A stretch of DNA of 64,000 nucleotides, taken from positions 24,561 to 88,560 of the forward strand of contig CBDDBU010000020.1 in assembly GCA_965226045.1 (NCBI GenBank), read 5' to 3'. The position numbers were made by a program, and so were the translations under genes. The stretch is from CBDDBU01 sp965226045. GTDB taxonomy: Bacteria; Pseudomonadota; Alphaproteobacteria; VGEJ01. A model generated the notes under the pieces. The model did not search any database and was not told the origin of the DNA. It was given only the letters and a program-made list of their open reading frames with translations. Below are positions 41,731 through 51,255 of this stretch, piece after piece (the first letter of the stretch is position 1; the number at the start of each line of letters is the position of its first letter).

Positions 41731-42835
41731 CGCGCCGCTCGAAATCGATGCGCGGATCGATCAAGACGTAGGTGAGGTCGCCGATCAGGTTTAGCACGAG
41801 CCCGAGCAGCGTGAAGAAGTAGAGGGTGCCGAGCATCACCGGATAGTCGCGGTTCAGCACCGCCTCGAAACCCAACAGCCCCAGGCCGTTGATCGAAAAG
41901 ATCACCTCGATCAGCAGGGCACCGGTGAACAGGATGCCGACGAAGGCGCTGGGGAACCCGGCCACCACGATCAGCATCGCGTTGCGAAACACGTGCCCAT
42001 ACAGCACCCGGCGCTCGGTCAGGCCCTTAGCCCGCGCGGTGATGACGTATTGTTTGTTGATCTCGTCGAGGAACGAGTTCTTGGTCAGCATGGTGAGGGT
42101 GGCGAAACCGCTGATCACCAAGGCCGTGATCGGCAGGACGATGTGCCAGAGATAGTCGAGGATGTACTCGCCGAGCGGCATCGCATCGGCGTTTTCTGAG
42201 TGTAGACCGCGCAACGGAAACCAATCGAAGTAGCTGCCGCCAGCGAACAGCACGATCAACAGGATGGCGAATAAGAAGCCGGGAATCGCATAGCCGACGA
42301 TGATCGCGGCGCTGGTCCAGATATCGAAGCTTGAGCCATCGCGCACCGCCTTGGCGATGCCGAGGGGAATCGAGATGAAATAAACCAGGAGCGTGGTCCA
42401 CAGACCGAGCGAGATCGACACCGGCAACTTGTCGATCACCAGATCGACGACCGCGCGGTCGCGGAAATAGCTGTCGCCGAAGTCGAACTGAATGTATTGC
42501 GTCATCATCTGCAAGAAACGTTCGTGCGCCGGCTTGTCGAAGCCGTAGAGGCGCTCGATTTCCTTGACGAACTCCGGATCGAGTCCCTGGGAGCCTCGAT
42601 ATTTGCTCGTGATATCGCCCTGCCCGCCCGATGGGCGCGCCCCCCCCGCCGCCGTCTCGCCTCCGCTGCCGCCTCCGAAGCGCGCCGTCGCGTCGACCGC
42701 CGTTCCTTGAATCTGCGCGATCAGCTGCTCGACCGGGCCGCCGGGGGCGATCTGAACCACGGCGAAGTTAATCACCATGATGCCGAACAGCGTCGGGATG
42801 ATTAGCAGCAGCCGGCGGATGATGTAGGCAATCAT
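41723..42835 (-). CDS. yejB: ABC transporter permease (YejB)
   Basis: 370-aa OppB/DppB-type permease. First helix (YIIRRLLLIIPTLFGIMVIN), a Gly-rich insertion near residues 50-75 (FGGGSGGETAAGGARPSGGQ), then YRGSQGLDPEFVKEIERLYG, four more helices and the EAA motif (YVITARAKGLTERRVLYGHV). Ends VLIDPRIDFERRGV, typical for the family. Pairs with YejE. Confidence 0.95.
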   Translation of the reverse strand: MIAYIIRRLLLIIPTLFGIMVINFAVVQIAPGGPVEQLIAQIQGTAVDATARFGGGSGGETAAGGARPSGGQGDITSKYRGSQGLDPEFVKEIERLYGFDKPAHERFLQMMTQYIQFDFGDSYFRDRAVVDLVIDKLPVSISLGLWTTLLVYFISIPLGIAKAVRDGSSFDIWTSAAIIVGYAIPGFLFAILLIVLFAGGSYFDWFPLRGLHSENADAMPLGEYILDYLWHIVLPITALVISGFATLTMLTKNSFLDEINKQYVITARAKGLTERRVLYGHVFRNAMLIVVAGFPSAFVGILFTGALLIEVIFSINGLGLLGFEAVLNRDYPVMLGTLYFFTLLGLVLNLIGDLTYVLIDPRIDFERRGV

Positions 42836-42866
42836 GCGGGTTGGGCCGGCGGGATCATGGGATCGC

Positions 42867-44732
42867 CTATTTCAGCGCGGCCGCCAACGCCGCTTCTTTG
42901 TCCACGTCGATCCACCAGGTATCGAGGAACCCGAGGTCGTACTCCGGTTTGGCCGCCGGGCGTCCGAACTTGTCCCAATATGCGATGAAGTGCGTGGCCT
43001 TGAACCATTGCGGCACGGTGTAGTGGTTCCACATCAGCACCCGGTCGAGCGCGCCGACCACGGCTTTCAGCTCGGTCCGACTGCTCGCGGCGCCGAACCG
43101 TTCGATTAGCGCATCGACGACCGGGTTCTTGACCCCGGCATAGTTCAGGCCACCGGGGCTGTCGGCGGCGGCGGCGCTCCAAAAGTTGCGCTGCTCCACG
43201 CCGGGCGTGCGCGGCAGGTTGAACCGCGCGGTGACGATATCGAAGTCGTAGGTCTGCACCCGATTTGTGTATTGCGCCGAATCCACGAGCCGAATCCGCG
43301 CGGCGATGCCGAGGCGCTCGAGGTTGCGCACGAACGGCGCGATGATGCGCTCGAACGAGGGCGAATCGGTGAGAAATTCGATCTCCATCTGCGCACCGTC
43401 GTCGCTCAAGAGCCGCCCGTCGACGACGCGCCAACCGGCCGCTTCCAACAGCTGGCGCGCGGCCAACAGGTGGCGTCGGATATTGCCGCTGCCGTCGGTG
43501 ACCGGCGGCTGATAGGTCGTCGTGAGCACCTCGGCCGGGATCTGGTCGCGGTAGTCGTCGAGCAGCGCAAGCTCGGCCTCAGAGGGCAGCCCGCGGGCGC
43601 GCAGGTCTGAGTTCTCGAACATGCTGGTGGTGCGCTGATAGAGGCCGTGGAACAAGTTCTTGTTGGTCCACTCGAAGTCGAAGGCGTAGGCCAGTGCCTC
43701 GCGACCCCGCCGGTCGCTGAACTTGTCGCGCCGGGTGTTGAGGTAGAAGGCTTGGGTGCCGGATGGCGACGCATCAGGCAGCGTCTCGCTCTTCACCACG
43801 CCGTCGTGGACGCCGGGAAAGTCGTAGCCCGTCGCCCAGGTCTTCGAGGTGAACTCCTCGTGGAAGTCAAAACCGCCTGACTTGAAGGCCTCGAACGCGA
43901 CCGTGCGATCACGGTAGAAGTCGAAGCGCACGCGATCGAAATTGTAGCGGCCGCGATTGACCGGCAGATCGGCGCCCCAATAGTCCTCGACCCGTTCATA
44001 GACCAGGCTGCGTCCCTGATCGACCTGGCCGACCCGATAGGGGCCGCTTCCGAGCGGCGGCGTCAAGGTCGTGCGGTCGAACTCATTGGCGGTGAAATAG
44101 GCCTCGGACAGGATCGGCATGCTCGCCGCCAGCAGCGGCAGGTCACGGGTCGCCCCTGGCGCGAACTCGAACCGTACGATGTCGGCGGCCTCCGCCTCCG
44201 CCGTCACGATGTCGCGATAGCTCAGGCGGAAGAACGGGCGCCCTTGTTCCTTCAGAATGTGGAACGAGAACACCACATCGGCCGCAGTGATCGGACTGCC
44301 GTCGTGCCAGCGCGCCTCCGGCCTGAGCGCGAACCGCGCCCACGAGCGGTCGGGCGCCACCTCCACGCTCGTCGCGACCAGACCGTACAGCGAGTCGGGC
44401 TCGTCCTGGGCCGCCGCCATCAGCGATTCGAACGGCAGGAGCATGGCGGTCGCGCCGACGCCGCGCAGCTGGATACCCTTGATGATGAACGGATTGAGGT
44501 TGTCGAACGAGCCGTAGTCGGCAAGCCGCACCTCACCGCCTTTCGGCGCGCCGGGGTCCGAGTACTGAAAGTGCGTGAAGTCAGGGCCGTATTTGAGATC
44601 GCCGAAGATCGAGAGCCCATGGCCCGGCTCGGCCCCATCCGGCTCGGCCACGGCGTTCGGCGTCAAGATAACCGCCGCCGCGACGACAGCCCAGACCACT
44701 GCCCGCGCCGGCGATCGAAGCGCGGCTCTCAT
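42867..44732 (-). CDS. yejA: Extracellular solute-binding protein, YejA-type (copy 1)
   Basis: 621-aa periplasmic binding protein (SBP_bac_5). Signal peptide (AVVWAVVAAAVILTPNAVAE), the YejA-specific GDLKYGPDFTHFQYSDPGAP followed by KGGEVRLADYGSFDNLNPF, the ARWHDGSPITAADVVFSF segment and NFWSAAAADSPGGLNYAGVK near the C-terminus. Binds oligopeptides or microcin-like compounds for the adjacent permeases, 31 bases ahead of yejB. Confidence 0.93.
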   Translation of the reverse strand: MRAALRSPARAVVWAVVAAAVILTPNAVAEPDGAEPGHGLSIFGDLKYGPDFTHFQYSDPGAPKGGEVRLADYGSFDNLNPFIIKGIQLRGVGATAMLLPFESLMAAAQDEPDSLYGLVATSVEVAPDRSWARFALRPEARWHDGSPITAADVVFSFHILKEQGRPFFRLSYRDIVTAEAEAADIVRFEFAPGATRDLPLLAASMPILSEAYFTANEFDRTTLTPPLGSGPYRVGQVDQGRSLVYERVEDYWGADLPVNRGRYNFDRVRFDFYRDRTVAFEAFKSGGFDFHEEFTSKTWATGYDFPGVHDGVVKSETLPDASPSGTQAFYLNTRRDKFSDRRGREALAYAFDFEWTNKNLFHGLYQRTTSMFENSDLRARGLPSEAELALLDDYRDQIPAEVLTTTYQPPVTDGSGNIRRHLLAARQLLEAAGWRVVDGRLLSDDGAQMEIEFLTDSPSFERIIAPFVRNLERLGIAARIRLVDSAQYTNRVQTYDFDIVTARFNLPRTPGVEQRNFWSAAAADSPGGLNYAGVKNPVVDALIERFGAASSRTELKAVVGALDRVLMWNHYTVPQWFKATHFIAYWDKFGRPAAKPEYDLGFLDTWWIDVDKEAALAAALK

Positions 44733-44759
44733 CCAAGAGCTCCACGCGTACGGCGCCGA

Positions 44760-44960
44760 TCACTCCAACCCTCCGCCATCCAGGAGGAGGGGGTAGGGCA
44801 CCGCTTCTCTCCCATTCGATGGGGGAGGCTCAGGGAACGCGGCGCACCGCCACCGTTCGCCGGCGGCCCGCCGAAAACACCCCCTCCCCCCCTGTGGGGG
44901 AGGATCGGGGTGGGGGGTGAAAGCAATGCCGTGGGGGGCGTTGCGCACATGGACGACAGC
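44760..44960. repeat. Intergenic C/G-run repeat region
   Basis: The gap between the two binding-protein genes holds several imperfect inverted runs such as CTCCCATTCGATGGGGGAGG and CCCCCTGTGGGGGAGGATCG. They can form hairpins and resemble dispersed intergenic repeats of alphaproteobacteria. They may stabilise or attenuate the transcript between the two genes. Confidence 0.6.
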
Positions 44961-44962
44961 GC

Positions 44963-46822
44963 CTAGCGCTCCTCAAGCTGCTCGACGCGGCTCCCGAGCG
45001 CGGCGTCCTTGTCGGGGTCGATCCACCAGCTGAAGAAGCCGACGCCGTAATTCGGTGCGACCGGCGGCCGGCCGAACCGGTCCCAGTAGGCGACCCGAAA
45101 GGTCCGCGAATGAAACTGCGGCACGACGAAGTGCTGCCACAACAAGACCCGGTCGAGCGCACGGGTCGCGACAACCAACGCGGCCCGGTCGGGCGCCGCG
45201 ACGATCTCGTCGATGAGCGCATCGACGACCGCGCTCTTGACACCGATCAGGTTGCGACCACCGGGGGTGTCGGCCGCCACGGAGCCCCAAAAGTCGCGTT
45301 GCTCGTTGCCCGGTGAGGCCGACTGCGGAAATGTGGACACGACCACGTCGAAATCGAAGCTGTCGATCCGGTTCTGATACTGGGCGCTGTCCACGGTACG
45401 GACCCGGCCAGCGATGCCCAACCGCTCGAGGTTGCGCACGAACGGCTGTACGACGCGCTCGAAATCGGGGCTGACGAGCAGGAACTCGATCTCCAGCGGC
45501 TGACCGTCGGGGCCCATGAGCTGGCCGTCGCGCACCCCCCAGCCGGCCTCCGTCAGCAGCTGCTTGGCCCGGCGCAGGTTGCGCCGGTCGCTGCCCGAGC
45601 CATCGCTCAGCGGCGGCGCGTACATCTCGGTGAACACCTCGGCGGGCAGTTCGGCCCGGAACCGCTCGAGAAGGGCCAGCTCGGCGCCCGACGGCAAATC
45701 CCGCGCCGCCAGCTCGGAGTTCGAGAAGTAGCTCGCCGTGCGGGTGTACTGGCCATAGAACAGCGTCTTGTTGGCCCATTCGAAGTCAAAGGCGTAGCCG
45801 ATGGCTTGGCGCACCCGCCGGTCCTGGAACATCGGCCGGCGGCTGTTGAGGACGAACGCCTGCATCCCGGTCGGTAGCTGGTGGCGGATCTCTTCCTGCC
45901 GGATCAAGCCCTGGCGCAAGCTTGGCGACTCGTAGCCGGTCGCCCAGCGCTTGGCCGAGTTCTCCCGTCTGAAGTCGTACTCGTGAGCCTTGAAGGCCTC
46001 GAGCTCGACGGCCCGGTCCAGGTAGTAGTCGATCTGGACTCGATCAAAGTTGTTCTGGCCTTTGTTTACCGGCAGTGCCGCACTCCAATGGTCGGGCACC
46101 CGCTGATAGGTAATCGATCGCGGCGCATCGACCGTCGCGACGCGGTAAGGCCCGCTGCCGAGCGGGGGGTCGAGTGTAGTCTTCTCGAAATCGAGGCTCT
46201 GGTAGTAGGCCTTCGGTAGTATCGTGAGTTGGCCGACAATGTGCGGCAGTTCGCGATTGAGCTCACCTGAGAAGACGAACTTGACCCGGCGCGGCCCCTC
46301 GGCCACGGCAGACTCCACGTTCGCGTAGTAGGCGCGGTAGAAAGGATGGCCCTTGGTCGTCAGCGTCTCGAAGCTAAACACCACGTCCTCGGAGGTGATC
46401 GGGGCGCCGTCGTGCCAGCGCGCCTCCGGCCGCAAGTTGAAGGCCACCCACGAATAATCGTCGGGGAACTCGATGGTCTCGGCGATCAGGCCGTACATCG
46501 TCGACTGCTCGTCCTCGGGCTGTTTCATCAGTGTCTCGAACACCAGACCGATGAAGGCTGCGGGCGTGCCCTTGAGGATGAACGGGTTGAGCGAATCGAA
46601 GCTGCCGACGGCGGACTGGCGCACCTCCCCCCCCTTGGGCGCGTCCGGGTTCACATATTCGAAATGGGTGAATTCGGGCCCGTATTTGAGAGTGCCTTGC
46701 AGCGACGTGCCATGGCTGACGGTCACCTCCGCCGCCAGCGCGGCCGGCGCCACGAGCGCCAAGCCCGCCACGAGCGCCAAGCCCGCCCAGGGGGCGGCGA
46801 CGGCCGCTATTCGGTTGCGCAT
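44963..46822 (-). CDS. yejA: Extracellular solute-binding protein, YejA-type (copy 2)
   Basis: 619-aa paralogue of the downstream binding protein. Signal peptide (PWAGLALVAGLALVAPAALA), then GTLKYGPEFTHFEYVNPDAP, KGGEVRQSAVGSFDSLNPFI, ARWHDGAPITSEDVVFSFET and RDFWGSVAADTPGGRNLIGV. ATG 46822 is preferred since GGGAGGGG lies just upstream; an in-frame GTG four codons earlier is possible. First gene of the operon, so this copy may be made in greater amount. Different residues in the binding cleft suggest another peptide range. Confidence 0.92.
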   Translation of the reverse strand: MRNRIAAVAAPWAGLALVAGLALVAPAALAAEVTVSHGTSLQGTLKYGPEFTHFEYVNPDAPKGGEVRQSAVGSFDSLNPFILKGTPAAFIGLVFETLMKQPEDEQSTMYGLIAETIEFPDDYSWVAFNLRPEARWHDGAPITSEDVVFSFETLTTKGHPFYRAYYANVESAVAEGPRRVKFVFSGELNRELPHIVGQLTILPKAYYQSLDFEKTTLDPPLGSGPYRVATVDAPRSITYQRVPDHWSAALPVNKGQNNFDRVQIDYYLDRAVELEAFKAHEYDFRRENSAKRWATGYESPSLRQGLIRQEEIRHQLPTGMQAFVLNSRRPMFQDRRVRQAIGYAFDFEWANKTLFYGQYTRTASYFSNSELAARDLPSGAELALLERFRAELPAEVFTEMYAPPLSDGSGSDRRNLRRAKQLLTEAGWGVRDGQLMGPDGQPLEIEFLLVSPDFERVVQPFVRNLERLGIAGRVRTVDSAQYQNRIDSFDFDVVVSTFPQSASPGNEQRDFWGSVAADTPGGRNLIGVKSAVVDALIDEIVAAPDRAALVVATRALDRVLLWQHFVVPQFHSRTFRVAYWDRFGRPPVAPNYGVGFFSWWIDPDKDAALGSRVEQLEER

Positions 46823-46883
46823 GTCCCCTCCCACAGCCGTCGCAACAATAAGCGATCCTGACCCAACCGCCCAGCCGCCACCC

Positions 46884-47687
46884 TCAAGCGCTCAGAAGGG
46901 CGAGGGCCGCGCGATGCAATGCCGGATCGCCGGCCGCGAGCAAGGTGCCGTCACTGGTCAGGTCCAGCGGCCGGCCGCGCCAATCAGTGATGATGCCGCC
47001 GGCCGCCTCAACCACCGCGATCAGTGCCATATAGTCGTACACTTTGAGGCCGCGCTCGATCACCAGATCGACGAGGCCGCATGCTAAGAGGCCCGTCGCG
47101 TAGCAATCGACGCCGTATCGGGTTAGCCCGACGGCATCGCGTAAACGCTCGAAGCCACGCGCGCCGCGCAAGTGCTCTGGCCCGGTCGTGTAGAGGACGG
47201 CATCGGCGAGCGCGGCGCCGATGCGCACGCGGGCCGGGGCGCCGTCGAGGCGGCACGGGTGCCCGGTCGCTCCGATCCAGCGCTCGCCGCTGATCGGCTG
47301 GTCGATCACGCCAAGAATGGCCTGGCCCTCGTGCGCCAGAGCGATCAGGGTGCCGAACACCGGCAAGCCGGTGATAAACGCCTTGGTGCCATCGATCGGA
47401 TCGATGACCCACACATGCTCCGCGTCGGCCTTCACGGCCTCAAACTCCTCGCCGATGATGCCGTGGTCGGGCTGCGCAGTGGCGATCAGCTGGCGGATTG
47501 CGCGCTCCGCGTCGCGATCGGCCATCGTCACCGGGCTGCGGTCAGCCTTGCGTTCGATCGTCAGGGGGGCCCGAAAATGCGGGCGGATCACCGCCCCGGC
47601 GGCGTCCGCGAGGCGGTGCGCCAGGGCGATGAAACGGTCGGGGCAATGAAGTGGTCGGGGCAGGCCGGCGCCACGGCGCCGGTCCAT
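46884..47687 (-). CDS. hisN: Histidinol-phosphatase / inositol monophosphatase family
   Basis: 267-aa Mg-dependent phosphatase. Motifs: GIIGEEFEAVK (metal Glu), the WVIDPIDGTKAFITGLPVFG motif (DPxDGT), and the C-terminal GLKVYDYMALIAVVEAAGG. The KAFITGLP variant is typical for the HisN histidinol-phosphatase subgroup rather than SuhB, so a role in histidine synthesis is likely. Two bases after the cytochrome c gene stop, on the same strand. The first ~12 residues (MDRRRGAGLPRP) may not be translated. Confidence 0.85.
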   Translation of the reverse strand: MDRRRGAGLPRPLHCPDRFIALAHRLADAAGAVIRPHFRAPLTIERKADRSPVTMADRDAERAIRQLIATAQPDHGIIGEEFEAVKADAEHVWVIDPIDGTKAFITGLPVFGTLIALAHEGQAILGVIDQPISGERWIGATGHPCRLDGAPARVRIGAALADAVLYTTGPEHLRGARGFERLRDAVGLTRYGVDCYATGLLACGLVDLVIERGLKVYDYMALIAVVEAAGGIITDWRGRPLDLTSDGTLLAAGDPALHRAALALLSA

Positions 47688-47689
47688 GC

Positions 47690-48226
47690 CTATTCCACCG
47701 CCGGCAGCGGTGGCGGCGATTCGGTCTGGGCGGTTAGGAACGCGATCAGGTTAGCGCGATCTGCGGGGTCGGATACGCCCTTGAAGGTCATCTTGGTGCC
47801 CTTCATCGCTTGCTTGGGATTGGCGATGAAGGCGTCGAGTTCCGCGTACCCCCACGCGCCGCCCGCCTCGGCCAGCACCGACGAGTACTTGAACACGGCG
47901 CTGGCGGCGCGGGCGCGTCCAACGATATTGCTGAGGTTCGGGCCGACCTTGTCCTTGCCCCCGACCTCGATCGTGTGGCACGTCTTACATTTCTTGAACA
48001 TCTTCTCGCCGCCCGCCGCGTCGGCCTCGGCCAGCCGCACGGGCAACGGCTTCACCTCGACTGCGGCGGCCTCATGAGTCGCCTCCTCCGCGACCTCGAC
48101 CACATAAACGCTCTGCGTCAGATGCATCGGACTGACCAGAGAATCGGCGACAATGTTGATAGCGAACAACACGAGCAGCGTGAACAACAGACCGGCCGCG
48201 TATTTGTTGAACTCGAAAGTTTCCAT
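47690..48226 (-). CDS. cycM: Membrane-anchored cytochrome c (CycM-like)
   Basis: 178-aa c-type cytochrome. An uncleaved N-terminal membrane anchor (YAAGLLFTLLVLFAINIVAD) and a flexible linker precede a class I heme domain: heme motif CKTCH, KVGPNLSNIVGRARAA, and axial Met in MKGTKMTFKG. Carries electrons from the bc1 complex to terminal oxidase in alphaproteobacteria. The start METFEFNKYAAG at 48226 is the family start; 13 upstream residues are not needed. Confidence 0.92.
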   Translation of the reverse strand: METFEFNKYAAGLLFTLLVLFAINIVADSLVSPMHLTQSVYVVEVAEEATHEAAAVEVKPLPVRLAEADAAGGEKMFKKCKTCHTIEVGGKDKVGPNLSNIVGRARAASAVFKYSSVLAEAGGAWGYAELDAFIANPKQAMKGTKMTFKGVSDPADRANLIAFLTAQTESPPPLPAVE

Positions 48227-48358
48227 GCTCAATGACCCTTGACGCGGCGCGGGAACGCTTGACACGGTGCTGGGCTCGCAGTGGCGGCGGGCGGAGATTA
48301 ACGGCTACCCTGGCGGCGACGCAACCCGCATGAAGGTGCGCCTACCTACGATGATCCC

Positions 48359-49093
48359 ATGAACGATGTCACCACGATCGTCGTTATTCCGGCTCGCATG
48401 GCCTCGACCCGGCTGCCGGGCAAGCCGCTCGCCGAGATCGGCGGCGTGCCGATGATCGTACATGTGTGGCGTCGCGCCGTGGCGGCGCACGTCGGTCCGG
48501 TGTGGGTGGCCTGTGCCGAGCTCGAAATAGCCGCTGCGGTAGAGCGCGCGGGCGGCGAGGCCGTCATGACCGGCGATCATCATGCGAGCGGCTCCGACCG
48601 GGTGCGGGAGGCCGTCCATCGCATCGGCGTGGCGGCCGATGTCGTGATCAACCTGCAAGGCGATTGTCCCTCGATCGAGCCCGAGGCGCTGCGTTCAGTG
48701 TTGTTGCCGCTCGACAACGACGAGGTCGATATCGCGACTCTGGTTGCCGAGACCTACAGCGTCGAGGCGCGGACCGATCCTAATATCGTCAAGGCGGTAC
48801 TGTCGCTGAGCCCGGATGGCCGCACCGGTCGTGCGCTCTACTTCTCGCGCGCGGCGGTGCCAAGCGGTGAGGGACCGCTCTATCACCACGGTGGGATCTA
48901 CGCCTTCCGCCGCGCCGCGCTCGACCGATTCGTCAGCCTGCCGCCGAGCCGGCTGGAACGGCGCGAGAACCTTGAGCAACTGCGCGCCCTCGAAGCGGGA
49001 TTGCGCATTGACACCGCGCTCGTTGACTCGATTCCGCCCGGTGTCGATACTCCCGCCGACCTGGAGCGCATGCGCCGCCACCTGGCTCCCTAG
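48359..49093 (+). CDS. kdsB: 3-deoxy-manno-octulosonate cytidylyltransferase
   Basis: 244-aa CMP-Kdo synthetase, activating Kdo for lipopolysaccharide core. Motifs: VVIPARMASTRLPGKPLAEI (CTP binding), VAC-AE segment, HHASGSDRVREAVHRI, DVVINLQGDCPSIEPEALRS and GIYAFRRAALDRF. QGD-type PEI-like loop reads CPSIEP. Divergent from cycM with 132 bases between, and followed 18 bases later by pheA. Indicates a Gram-negative with Kdo-containing LPS. Confidence 0.95.
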   Translation: MNDVTTIVVIPARMASTRLPGKPLAEIGGVPMIVHVWRRAVAAHVGPVWVACAELEIAAAVERAGGEAVMTGDHHASGSDRVREAVHRIGVAADVVINLQGDCPSIEPEALRSVLLPLDNDEVDIATLVAETYSVEARTDPNIVKAVLSLSPDGRTGRALYFSRAAVPSGEGPLYHHGGIYAFRRAALDRFVSLPPSRLERRENLEQLRALEAGLRIDTALVDSIPPGVDTPADLERMRRHLAP

Positions 49094-49111
49094 CCCTTTC
49101 CGCGCCCAAAA

Positions 49112-49963
49112 ATGCCCACAACAACCCGCCCGCTGATCGCCTTTCAGGGCGCCCCCGGCGCTTACTCGGATCTCGCCTGTCGCGAGGCCTGCCCCGATAT
49201 GGAGCCCGTGCCGATCGACAACTTCGAGGACACCTTCGCGGCAGTCGCCAGCGGCTCGGCCGAACTCGCGATGATTCCGGTGGAGAACTCGCTCGCCGGT
49301 CGCGTGGCCGATATCCATCACCTGCTGCCGGAATCGGGCCTGTTCATCGTGCGCGAGCACTTCCAGCGCGTGAACCACCAGCTCGTCGCGCCCAAAGGAG
49401 CGACGCTGGAGGGCCTGCGCGAGGTCCACAGCCACGTCCAAGCGCTCTCGCAATGTCGCGCGTTCGTCCGCGCCCATGGTCTGGCCGCCAGCGTTCACGC
49501 CGACACCGCCGGCGCCGCCCGCGACGTCGCCCAGGCCGGCGATCCGAGCCGCGCGGCCATCGCCTCAGGTCTGGCCGCCCAGATCTACGGCTTGGACGTG
49601 CTGGCCACCGATATCGAGGACGCCACGCACAACACCACGCGGTTCCTCTTGATGGCGCGCGAGGCGGCCAGTGAGCCGGTCGATCAGCGCCGCGTGATGA
49701 CGACCTTCGTCTTCCGCGTTCGCAACGTGCCCGCCGCGCTCTACAAGGCGCTCGGCGGTTTCGCTACCAACGGCGTGAACATGGTAAAACTCGAGAGCTA
49801 CATGGTCGGCGGGAGCTTCAGCGCGACCCAGTTCTACAGCGATATCGAGGGCCACCCCGACCAGCCCCCCGTGCAACGCGCCCTGGAAGAGCTCGGGTTC
49901 TTCACCGCCTACCTGAAGATCCTCGGCGTCTACCCGGCCCACCCCTTCCGAGGCCTGGGCTAG
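49112..49963 (+). CDS. pheA: Prephenate dehydratase
   Basis: 283-aa monofunctional enzyme converting prephenate to phenylpyruvate in phenylalanine synthesis. Catalytic-domain motifs: IAFQGAPGAYSDLACREACP, IPVENSLAGRVADIH, and THNTTRFLLMAREA (TRF). C-terminal ACT domain for Phe feedback: VPAALYKALGGFATNGVNMV and the effector loop KLESYMVGG. Convergent with nudC, six bases apart. Confidence 0.96.
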   Translation: MPTTTRPLIAFQGAPGAYSDLACREACPDMEPVPIDNFEDTFAAVASGSAELAMIPVENSLAGRVADIHHLLPESGLFIVREHFQRVNHQLVAPKGATLEGLREVHSHVQALSQCRAFVRAHGLAASVHADTAGAARDVAQAGDPSRAAIASGLAAQIYGLDVLATDIEDATHNTTRFLLMAREAASEPVDQRRVMTTFVFRVRNVPAALYKALGGFATNGVNMVKLESYMVGGSFSATQFYSDIEGHPDQPPVQRALEELGFFTAYLKILGVYPAHPFRGLG

Positions 49964-49969
49964 GCCCCC

Positions 49970-50983
49970 TTACGCCGTACCCCGTCGCGGAACAAGATTG
50001 CGGTGGGGAGCATCCGTCTGAACGTTGCCAGCCCACCAGTGCGCCAGTTGATGCGCGATGGCAAAGGGGGGCGGCATGCGGAAGCGGGTCTCGCCCTCCC
50101 ATGCGCCGGCCCGACTCAGACCCTCGTGAACCTGCGCGCGCGAGAACCAGCGCGCGTGTTCCAGTTCGTGGGTGTCGAGCGTTATGCGCCGGCCCGCGGC
50201 CTTGGCGATACAGCCGATCATCAGCGAGGCGGGGAACGGCCACGGCTGCGACGAGTGGTAGAGCACTTCGCCGACCTCGATTCCCGCCTCCTCCATCACC
50301 TCGCGGCGGACCGCTTCTTCGATCGTCTCGCCGGGCTCGAGGAAACCAGCCAGCGCCGAATAGACGCCTTCGGGGAAATGCGCCTGGCGGCCCAGCAGGC
50401 AATCGTCGCCGTCGCACACCAGCATGATGACGACGGGATCGGTGCGGGGAAAGTGTTCGGCGGCACACGACGGGCAGCGCCGCACGTAGCCGCCGTCGGC
50501 CGCCTCGGTGCGGGCGCCGCAGACCGCGCAAAAGCCGTGCCGCAGGTGCCAATCGACGAGCGAACGTGCCTGGGCCAAGGTGCCCGCCTCGCCCGCCGCC
50601 AGTTGAGGCGCGATGCCCCGTGCATCCGCGAACTGACCGAGGCCGACCAGCGGGCCCGCGCCCTCGGGCTCGGCCCCCTCGGAGAAATCCGCGGCGAAAT
50701 AGGCGCAACCGTCGCGCACCCCTAGCATCACGAGCGTGCCATCGGTGGCCACATCGGCCAGCGCCACCAGCGATTGCCATGCGAGCCGGGGGCTCGCGTC
50801 AGCGGTCACCAGCGGCTTGAGCTGCCACAAAGGAAGGATACGGCTTGAGTCGGCGCGATACGCCTTGGCGACCCAATCGCCGTCCTTGCGCAGATTCGAC
50901 GCTCGATCCAACGGGTTGCCGGCGAACACGTAGGGATCGGGGCCAAAGGTGCGCGGCGAGGAACGGTCGGAGGGGCGCATCAT
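49970..50983 (-). CDS. nudC: NAD+/NADH pyrophosphatase NudC
   Basis: 337-aa Nudix hydrolase, decapping NAD-RNA and cleaving NADH. Zinc ribbon CAVCGARTEAADGGYVRRCP ending SC, Nudix box GFLEPGETIEEAVRREVMEE followed by AGI, and the NudC-specific SQPWPFPASLMIGC array. The long in-frame extension to 51,196 crosses toward the SRP RNA locus; MMRPSDRSSP at 50983 gives the normal length. Confidence 0.94.
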   Translation of the reverse strand: MMRPSDRSSPRTFGPDPYVFAGNPLDRASNLRKDGDWVAKAYRADSSRILPLWQLKPLVTADASPRLAWQSLVALADVATDGTLVMLGVRDGCAYFAADFSEGAEPEGAGPLVGLGQFADARGIAPQLAAGEAGTLAQARSLVDWHLRHGFCAVCGARTEAADGGYVRRCPSCAAEHFPRTDPVVIMLVCDGDDCLLGRQAHFPEGVYSALAGFLEPGETIEEAVRREVMEEAGIEVGEVLYHSSQPWPFPASLMIGCIAKAAGRRITLDTHELEHARWFSRAQVHEGLSRAGAWEGETRFRMPPPFAIAHQLAHWWAGNVQTDAPHRNLVPRRGTA

Positions 50984-51091
50984 AATGTACCAATTCGATC
51001 GCGGCCGAGCCTGACATAGTGTCCCGGCCCCGACAATGCCGGTCGGCGCCGTCGCCCTTGGCTTCGTGCCGGCGATTCCTGATATAGTGTG

Positions 51092-51193
51092 TGCGGGAGG
51101 TTGGCGGCGGACGGGCTGCTCGCCAACCCGGTCAGATCCGGAAGGAAGCAGCCGTAACGAGTTTGGTTCGGGTCGCCCAACCAGCCTCCCACC
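51092..51193 (+). ncRNA. ffs: Signal recognition particle 4.5S-type RNA
   Basis: Bacterial small SRP RNA of about 100 bases. The closing stem pairs GCGGGAGGTTGG with CCAACCAGCCTCCC. The apical domain with the universally conserved core is present: GGTCAGATCCGGAAGGAAGC then AGCCGTAACGAG, including the GGAA tetraloop and the 5'/3' asymmetric loop for Ffh. A TATAGT about 8 bases upstream is a likely -10. Position immediately before dnaX is typical. Exact ends are estimated. Confidence 0.93.
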
Positions 51194-51255
51194 CACTACC
51201 GCGCCACATCCTACCCACTCTCATCAATGAGCACGCCCAGCGCCCCTCGCAGACG

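Noticed and set aside
51091..51255. Extended N-terminus of DnaX starting inside the SRP RNA
   Set aside because: The extension is the translation of the SRP RNA; the family start is at 51,256.
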